Shown one piece after another: positions 12,841 through 16,001 of a stretch of DNA of 16,001 nt. The stretch is from positions 1 through 16,001 of the forward strand of contig DGXE01000061.1 of the NCBI GenBank assembly GCA_002395525.1. Direction: 5' to 3'. Position 1 is the stretch's first letter, and every line of letters starts with the position of its first letter. The notes under the pieces are model-generated. The model was not told the origin of the DNA. It was given only the letters and a program-made list of their open reading frames with translations, and searched no databases. Position numbers and translations under genes: made by a program. Source of the DNA: Ruminococcus sp. UBA4240. Its GTDB lineage: Bacteria; Bacillota; Clostridia; Oscillospirales; Ruminococcaceae.

Positions 12841-13200
12841 ATGAAAAGATACAATATAACCGTCAACGGCAAGACCTACGATGTTGAGGTTGAGGAGGCA
12901 GGCACCGGCTCTGCTCCCGCAGCTGCTGCCGCTCCTGCTCCCGTAAGGTCAGCCCCTGCTGCTCCCGCAGCTGCCCCCATAGGGGAGGGCACGCCCGTAA
13001 AGGCTCCCATGACAGGCAATATCCTTGATGTCAAGGTAAGCGTGGGTCAGGCTGTAACAAAGGGTCAGGTAGTGGCAGTGCTTGAAGCCATGAAGATGGA
13101 GAACGACATCGTTGCCATTGCTGACGGCAAGATCACATCCGTTCCCGTCAAGAAGGGCGACACCGTTCAGACCGACGACGTGATCGTTACTATCGCATAA
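12841..13200 (+). CDS. Biotin carboxyl carrier protein (biotin/lipoyl attachment domain)
   Basis: The 119-residue protein has a short N-terminal strand region (MKRYNITVNGKTYDVEVEE). An Ala/Pro-rich flexible linker follows (about residues 24-47), then a biotinyl domain starting TPVKAPMTGNILDV. The biotin is expected on Lys85 in the canonical EAMKM motif (82-86). It carries carboxybiotin between the carboxyltransferase encoded upstream and the PycB-type enzyme encoded downstream, in the manner of the 1.3S subunit of transcarboxylase or the biotin subunit of sodium-pump decarboxylases. The AAAGGTGAT site sets the start. The 25- and 12-nt gaps to its neighbours show a single operon. Confidence 0.95.
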   Translation: MKRYNITVNGKTYDVEVEEAGTGSAPAAAAAPAPVRSAPAAPAAAPIGEGTPVKAPMTGNILDVKVSVGQAVTKGQVVAVLEAMKMENDIVAIADGKITSVPVKKGDTVQTDDVIVTIA

Positions 13201-13212
13201 GGTGGTGCGGTC

Positions 13213-14604
13213 ATGGGTGTAAAGATAGTTGAGACCGTCCTCAGAGATGCCCATCAGTCCCTTATTGCTACACGCATGAGCATTGATGAGATGATCCCTA
13301 TAATGCAGGAAATGGACAAGATAGGCTACTATGCCGCAGAGGTATGGGGCGGTGCCACATTTGACGCCTGCATACGCTTCCTTGATGAGGATCCCTGGGA
13401 AAGGCTGCGCATTATCCGCCGTGAAATGCCCAACACAAAGCTCCAGATGCTCTTCCGTGGTCAGAATATGCTGGGCTACCGCCACTATGCGGACGATGTC
13501 CTTGAATACTTTGTGCAGAAGACTGTGGCAAACGGCATGGACATCATACGTATATTCGATGCCCTTAACGACATAAGGAACCTCCACTCGGCTATCCATG
13601 CCGCAAAGAAGGAGGGTGCCCACGCTCAGGTGGCTATGTCCTTTACCTTAGGGGATGTGTTCACCGATGAGTATTATGTGAACTACGCAAAGCAGTGCGA
13701 GTCCGAGGGCGCTGATTCCATCTGTATCAAGGATATGGCAGCCCTTATCACTCCTTACAGGGCAGCAAGCCTTACCAAGGCTCTCAAGGAGAACATCAGC
13801 ATACCTGTGGATCTGCATACCCACTATACATCCGGCCTTGCTTCCATGTGCCTGTTAAAGGCAATAGAGAACGGCTGCGACATAGTGGATACAGCCATGT
13901 CACCTCTTGCAAACGGCACATCTCACACTCCTACGGAGTCACTGGTAGCGGCTCTGAAGGGTACGGAATATGACACAGGCCTTGATCTGGTGAAGCTGAC
14001 AGAGATACGCTCCTATTTCATGACACTGAGAGAAAAGTATATAAAGAACGGGCTGCTTGATCCCAAGGTGCTTGCCTGTGACGCAAATGCCCTTATATAT
14101 CAGGTTCCCGGCGGTATGCTCTCCAATCTGCTCAGCCAGCTGAAGCAGGCAGGCAAGGAGGAGAAGTTCGAGGAAGTGCTCCGTGAGGTGCCCAAGGTGC
14201 GTGCGGATGCGGGTAATATCCCCCTTGTAACTCCCTCTTCACAGATAGTAGGCTCCCAGGCAGTGTTCAATGTGCTCAAGGGTGAGCGCTATGCCACTGT
14301 CACCAAGGAATTCCATGATATTATCGCCGGCAAGTACGGCAAGACCCCCACTCCCATAGACCCCGAATTCTCAAAGAAGATACTCGGGGATGAACAGCCC
14401 ATAACCTGCCGTCCTGCGGATCTGCTGGAGCCTGAGCTTGAAAAGCTGAGGATGGAGTGTGCGGAATGGATAGAGCAGGAGGAGGATGTGCTCACCTACG
14501 CCATGTTCCCCAAGGTTGCTCCCAAGTTCTTTGAAAAGCGCCGCAACAAAAAGTACGGCGTAGATCCCAATGCGGATGCACAGAACAGAGTCCATCCCGT
14601 GTGA
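13213..14604 (+). CDS. Pyruvate/oxaloacetate carboxyltransferase subunit (PycB / OadA / 5S-like)
   Basis: The 463-residue protein is an HMGL-like TIM barrel of the pyruvate carboxylase carboxyltransferase family. It has ETVLRDAHQSL (7-17, metal-binding Asp12), FRGQNMLGYRHYADDV (81-96) and the lysine expected to be carbamylated, Lys173 in SICIKDMA. The metal-binding His pair is His202/His204 in DLHTHYTSG. It interconverts pyruvate and oxaloacetate using carboxybiotin. It ends after the conserved C-terminal domain and has no biotin domain, which is instead encoded by the gene just upstream. The ATG follows GGTGGTG, 12 nt after the carrier gene. Length and domain content fit the 5S subunit of transcarboxylase or OadA without its biotin tail. 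No OadB or OadG gene is adjacent. Confidence 0.93.
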   Translation: MGVKIVETVLRDAHQSLIATRMSIDEMIPIMQEMDKIGYYAAEVWGGATFDACIRFLDEDPWERLRIIRREMPNTKLQMLFRGQNMLGYRHYADDVLEYFVQKTVANGMDIIRIFDALNDIRNLHSAIHAAKKEGAHAQVAMSFTLGDVFTDEYYVNYAKQCESEGADSICIKDMAALITPYRAASLTKALKENISIPVDLHTHYTSGLASMCLLKAIENGCDIVDTAMSPLANGTSHTPTESLVAALKGTEYDTGLDLVKLTEIRSYFMTLREKYIKNGLLDPKVLACDANALIYQVPGGMLSNLLSQLKQAGKEEKFEEVLREVPKVRADAGNIPLVTPSSQIVGSQAVFNVLKGERYATVTKEFHDIIAGKYGKTPTPIDPEFSKKILGDEQPITCRPADLLEPELEKLRMECAEWIEQEEDVLTYAMFPKVAPKFFEKRRNKKYGVDPNADAQNRVHPV

Positions 14605-14983
14605 TGCACACAGAGATATCCGCTTTAAGCGGGCGCTGCTCAATTTAGGTATTATGGCATTGCTGCTTGCAGGATATGCAGTCTTTGCGGCTGTGACGGG
14701 CTTTGGCTTTGAATGTCCCATAAGGGCGCACACAGGTCTTCTCTGCCCCTCCTGCGGCATGACCCGTGCTCTGGCGGATATGGTAAGGCTTGACCTTGCC
14801 GGGGCATGGCACCATAACCCCCTGTCCCTTACGCTTTTGCCTGCATCAGGGATATGTGTGCTTGCCTTTGCTGCAAGATATGTATACACGGGAAAGACTG
14901 AATTATCCCTTCCCTTTAAGGCCGCCGCTGTGGTGATCATAGCAGCAGCCGCCCTCTTCGGGATACTCAGGAATATTATATGA
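14570..14983 (+). CDS. DUF2752 membrane protein
   Basis: The 137-residue protein carries the DUF2752 signature: CPIRAHTGLLCPSCGMTRA (49-67) with three conserved cysteines, then AWHHNPLS (79-86). It has three predicted membrane segments, at about 23-44, 87-105 and 116-134. The family is membrane-bound and of unknown function; the conserved cysteines suggest metal or redox chemistry, which is inference. The start overlaps the end of the PycB-like gene by 35 nt in another frame. ATG 14570 or 14576 could be used; neither has a good ribosome site, so translation probably depends on coupling. It is the last gene of the carboxyltransferase operon, but a link to that chemistry is not known. Confidence 0.82.
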   Translation: MRMHRTESIPCDAHRDIRFKRALLNLGIMALLLAGYAVFAAVTGFGFECPIRAHTGLLCPSCGMTRALADMVRLDLAGAWHHNPLSLTLLPASGICVLAFAARYVYTGKTELSLPFKAAAVVIIAAAALFGILRNII

Positions 14984-15004
14984 GGCTTATGCTAAACATA
15001 AGCC
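14984..15004 (+). other. Perfect hairpin between the DUF2752 gene and tRNA-Arg
   Basis: GGCTTATG (14984-14991) pairs perfectly with CATAAGCC (14997-15004) across a CTAAA loop, immediately after the stop codon. It lacks a U-run, so it may be a weak terminator, an RNA stability element or a processing signal before the tRNA. Confidence 0.5.
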
Positions 15005-15008
15005 GTGA

Positions 15009-15085
15009 CTATCCGTAGCTCAGCTGGATAGAGCGTCAGACTCCGACTCTGAAGGTCACAGGTTCGAATCCTGCCGGGTAGACCA
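15009..15085 (+). tRNA. tRNA-Arg, anticodon CCG
   Basis: The acceptor stem CTATCCG (15009-15015) pairs with CGGGTAG (15075-15081), with one G-U pair. The D arm GCTC/GAGC is at 15018-15034. The anticodon stem TCAGA/TCTGA holds the loop CTCCGAC with anticodon CCG at 15043-15045, which reads the Arg codon CGG. The T arm contains TTCGAAT, and CCA is encoded (15083-15085). The first T-stem pair is an A-C mismatch. Confidence 0.95.
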
Positions 15086-15143
15086 GCGGGGAACGCCCCG
15101 CAGCGAAAACCGCCCCTTGCTTATCGGTAAGCGGCGGTTTTTT
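15086..15143 (+). terminator. tRNA terminator region (two hairpins)
   Basis: GCGGGG (15086-15091) pairs with CCCCGC (15096-15101) just after the tRNA. AAAACCGCC (15106-15114) then pairs with the complementary GGCGGTTTT at 15133-15141 and is followed by a T-run to 15143. Confidence 0.85.
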
Positions 15144-15352
15144 GCATCACTTTCCTCAGCTTCGATGCTTTTAAGGCACAGAGGTTTATCCTCTTAGTTT
15201 AGAGAACCTCTGCCCGCTGCACCCTATCACAGCTGTATGCTATATCTGTATAATATATACAAATTACACCGCTTCTGATATGTGAAAATGCTGAATTTTT
15301 CAAAACCCTATGCCTATGGTGTTTTCAGCCCCCCTAATTTTTGAAAAAACTC
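15144..15352. other. Intergenic region with an inverted repeat and no visible gene
   Basis: No convincing coding frame is present. CAGAGGTT (15179-15186) and AACCTCTG (15205-15212) form a perfect 8-bp inverted repeat, with a smaller CTCT/AGAG repeat nested inside. The rest is AT-rich and without clear structure. Confidence 0.5.
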
Positions 15353-15381
15353 TTTACAAACACTATATGTTGTGGTATAAT
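15353..15381 (+). promoter_or_regulatory. Promoter of the NrdD-like small gene
   Basis: TTTACA (15353-15358) and TATAAT (15376-15381) are separated by 17 bp, with a start point near 15388 and a leader of about 55 nt. Confidence 0.75.
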
Positions 15382-15443
15382 AACTAAGCAACCACAAGAT
15401 ATGGTGTTTTTGGAAAGATTTTATAAAACGGGAGGATAAGAAA

Positions 15444-15695
15444 ATGAAAGTGAATATCACTGGCGGGCCTATCCCGCAGGCAGAAGTCGATGAGTATGTA
15501 AAGCGTGCTGAGGAGCTTCATCCGGGCACCACTGCGATAGATATTGCAGTTGACGGCGATTATGTTGACATTAACTACCACATCATGCCCTTTGACCGCA
15601 TCAGGCGCATAACAGGCTATCTTGTGGGCACACTTGACCGCTTCAACGATGCAAAGCGCGCCGAGGTAGGGGACAGAGTCAAGCACACACTTTAA
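15444..15695 (+). CDS. Stand-alone NrdD-type glycyl-radical-loop protein (83 aa)
   Basis: The N-terminal half (MKVNITGGPIPQAEVDEYVK, then a short beta-rich part) leads into RIRRITGYLVGTLDRFNDAK and ends RAEVGDRVKHTL. The second half resembles the extreme C-terminus of class III anaerobic ribonucleotide reductase, where RVxGYLG carries the radical glycine and the chain ends in a similar xxRVKH. Such short proteins are often annotated as anaerobic ribonucleoside-triphosphate reductase, but this one lacks the catalytic barrel and zinc cysteines. It cannot reduce ribonucleotides itself. It could be a spare glycyl-radical domain, as GrcA/YfiD is for pyruvate formate-lyase, or have a different role. 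It has its own promoter, the ribosome site GGGAGG and a terminator, so it is a complete expressed unit. A truncated relative lies at 4012-4114. Confidence 0.8.
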   Translation: MKVNITGGPIPQAEVDEYVKRAEELHPGTTAIDIAVDGDYVDINYHIMPFDRIRRITGYLVGTLDRFNDAKRAEVGDRVKHTL

Positions 15696-15738
15696 GGAAA
15701 AGCAGAGCAAGTTGGTAGTGGAACGATAAATGTAGGAT

Positions 15739-15774
15739 AAGGCTGCGTGACCTTCGGGGATACGCAGCCTTTTT
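15739..15774 (+). terminator. Terminator of the NrdD-like small gene
   Basis: AAGGCTGCGT (15739-15748) pairs perfectly with ACGCAGCCTT (15762-15771) and runs into five T (15770-15774). Confidence 0.88.
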
Positions 15775-15868
15775 ATATCCGCTGTAAGCAGCAAAACTGC
15801 AGGGATCTTTGGTTTTATGAAGAGGACACGGTATTTGAATGAGTAAACAAATTGTAAACAGTGTGTAA

Positions 15869-15897
15869 TTGCATAATATGTCAGCACATGGTACAAT
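15869..15897 (+). promoter_or_regulatory. Promoter of the gene at the right edge
   Basis: TTGCAT (15869-15874) and TACAAT (15892-15897) are separated by 17 bp. The -10 region GCACATGGTACAATAG (15884-15899) is identical to 6539-6554. Confidence 0.6.
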
Positions 15898-15922
15898 AGA
15901 GAAAAGGAGATGTTGTACCATG
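15887..15922. promoter_or_regulatory. Perfect 10-bp inverted repeat covering the -10 box and the start codon
   Basis: CATGGTACAA (15887-15896) and TTGTACCATG (15913-15922) are exact reverse complements with 16 bp between. The left arm overlaps the -10 box, the spacer holds the ribosome site AAAAGGAG, and the right arm ends in the ATG. It could be an operator or, in longer transcripts, a hairpin. Confidence 0.6.
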
Positions 15923-16001
15923 AAAAAACTCAGTCTAATGGAAGTACTTGAAGGAATAGATGATACACGCAGAGAGAGAAGCGTAATGTATGAGCTTCAC
16001 G
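15920..16001 (+). CDS. Unknown protein, N-terminal part (runs off the window)
   Basis: The visible 27 codons begin MKKLSLMEVLEGIDDTRRER and continue SVMYELH. No family is recognisable from this short highly charged start. The ATG at 15920-15922 follows AAAAGGAG with normal spacing and lies in the right arm of a perfect 10-bp inverted repeat. Its promoter shares 16 identical bases with an orphan promoter in the phage-derived island, which hints at a mobile or phage-related gene. That link is inference only. Confidence 0.6.
   Translation, partial: MKKLSLMEVLEGIDDTRRERSVMYELH

Noticed and set aside
12949..13623. Minus-strand open frame of 224 codons
   Set aside because: It overlaps the biotin carrier and PycB-like genes on the other strand, and those have clear motifs and ribosome sites.
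14605..15008. Membrane subunit of a sodium-pumping decarboxylase
   Set aside because: The only membrane gene after the carboxyltransferase set is a 137-residue DUF2752 protein, which is far too small and lacks the OadB pattern.
1..16001. CRISPR array
   Set aside because: No series of regularly spaced repeats was found; the only repeats are promoter boxes, half-sites and hairpins.

Overview
The window looks like a chromosomal stretch of a Ruminococcus-like clostridium (Oscillospiraceae, Firmicutes). This is inferred from strong AAGGAGG-type ribosome binding sites, TTGACA/TATAAT promoters spaced by 17 bp, a cytoplasmic GH27 alpha-galactosidase under an AraC regulator, a three-gene biotin carboxyltransferase set typical of anaerobes, and repeated NrdD-like small proteins. 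No rRNA or other species marker is present, so the genus is an inference.

Layout. (1) 1-3860, minus strand: the start of a flavodoxin gene with an operator-like inverted repeat, then a coupled set for sugar use: AraC regulator, serine hydrolase of the beta-lactamase fold, GH27 alpha-galactosidase and a small zinc-ribbon protein, closed by a terminator. (2) About 3985-7740: a phage-derived island. It holds a 3'-terminal fragment of an NrdD-like gene, a phage minor capsid protein 2 whose C-terminus is a separate AT-rich effector-like domain with a His...Cys pattern, an overlapping AT-rich gene that is a candidate immunity protein, a YjcQ-family protein, and a set of very small genes arranged around a divergent promoter region with palindromes. 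No terminase, portal, major capsid or integrase gene is present. (3) 7754-8997, minus: a HAD hydrolase and a uridine-kinase-like P-loop kinase, overlapping by one base. (4) 9244-11350, plus: branched-chain aminotransferase (ilvE) with promoter and terminator, then prmA. (5) 11496-14983, plus: carboxyltransferase, biotin carrier and PycB/5S-type subunit, plus a DUF2752 membrane protein. The three soluble subunits match the parts list of a transcarboxylase, and no membrane beta subunit is next to them. (6) 15009-15143: tRNA-Arg(CCG) and terminator. (7) 15444-15774: an intact 83-residue stand-alone protein resembling the glycyl-radical C-terminus of anaerobic ribonucleotide reductase, then its terminator. 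(8) 15869-end: the start of an unknown gene behind a promoter overlapped by a perfect 10-bp inverted repeat.

The most interesting item is the capsid-linked toxin-like module at about 5330-6186. Its base composition drops sharply relative to both flanks, and it ends in an overlapping small gene. This is the layout expected of phage-borne polymorphic toxin-immunity cassettes. Next is the pair of NrdD glycyl-radical-loop proteins, one intact and one truncated beside the capsid gene, which could act as spare glycyl-radical domains. All assignments come from reading the sequence by eye; no database search was run.
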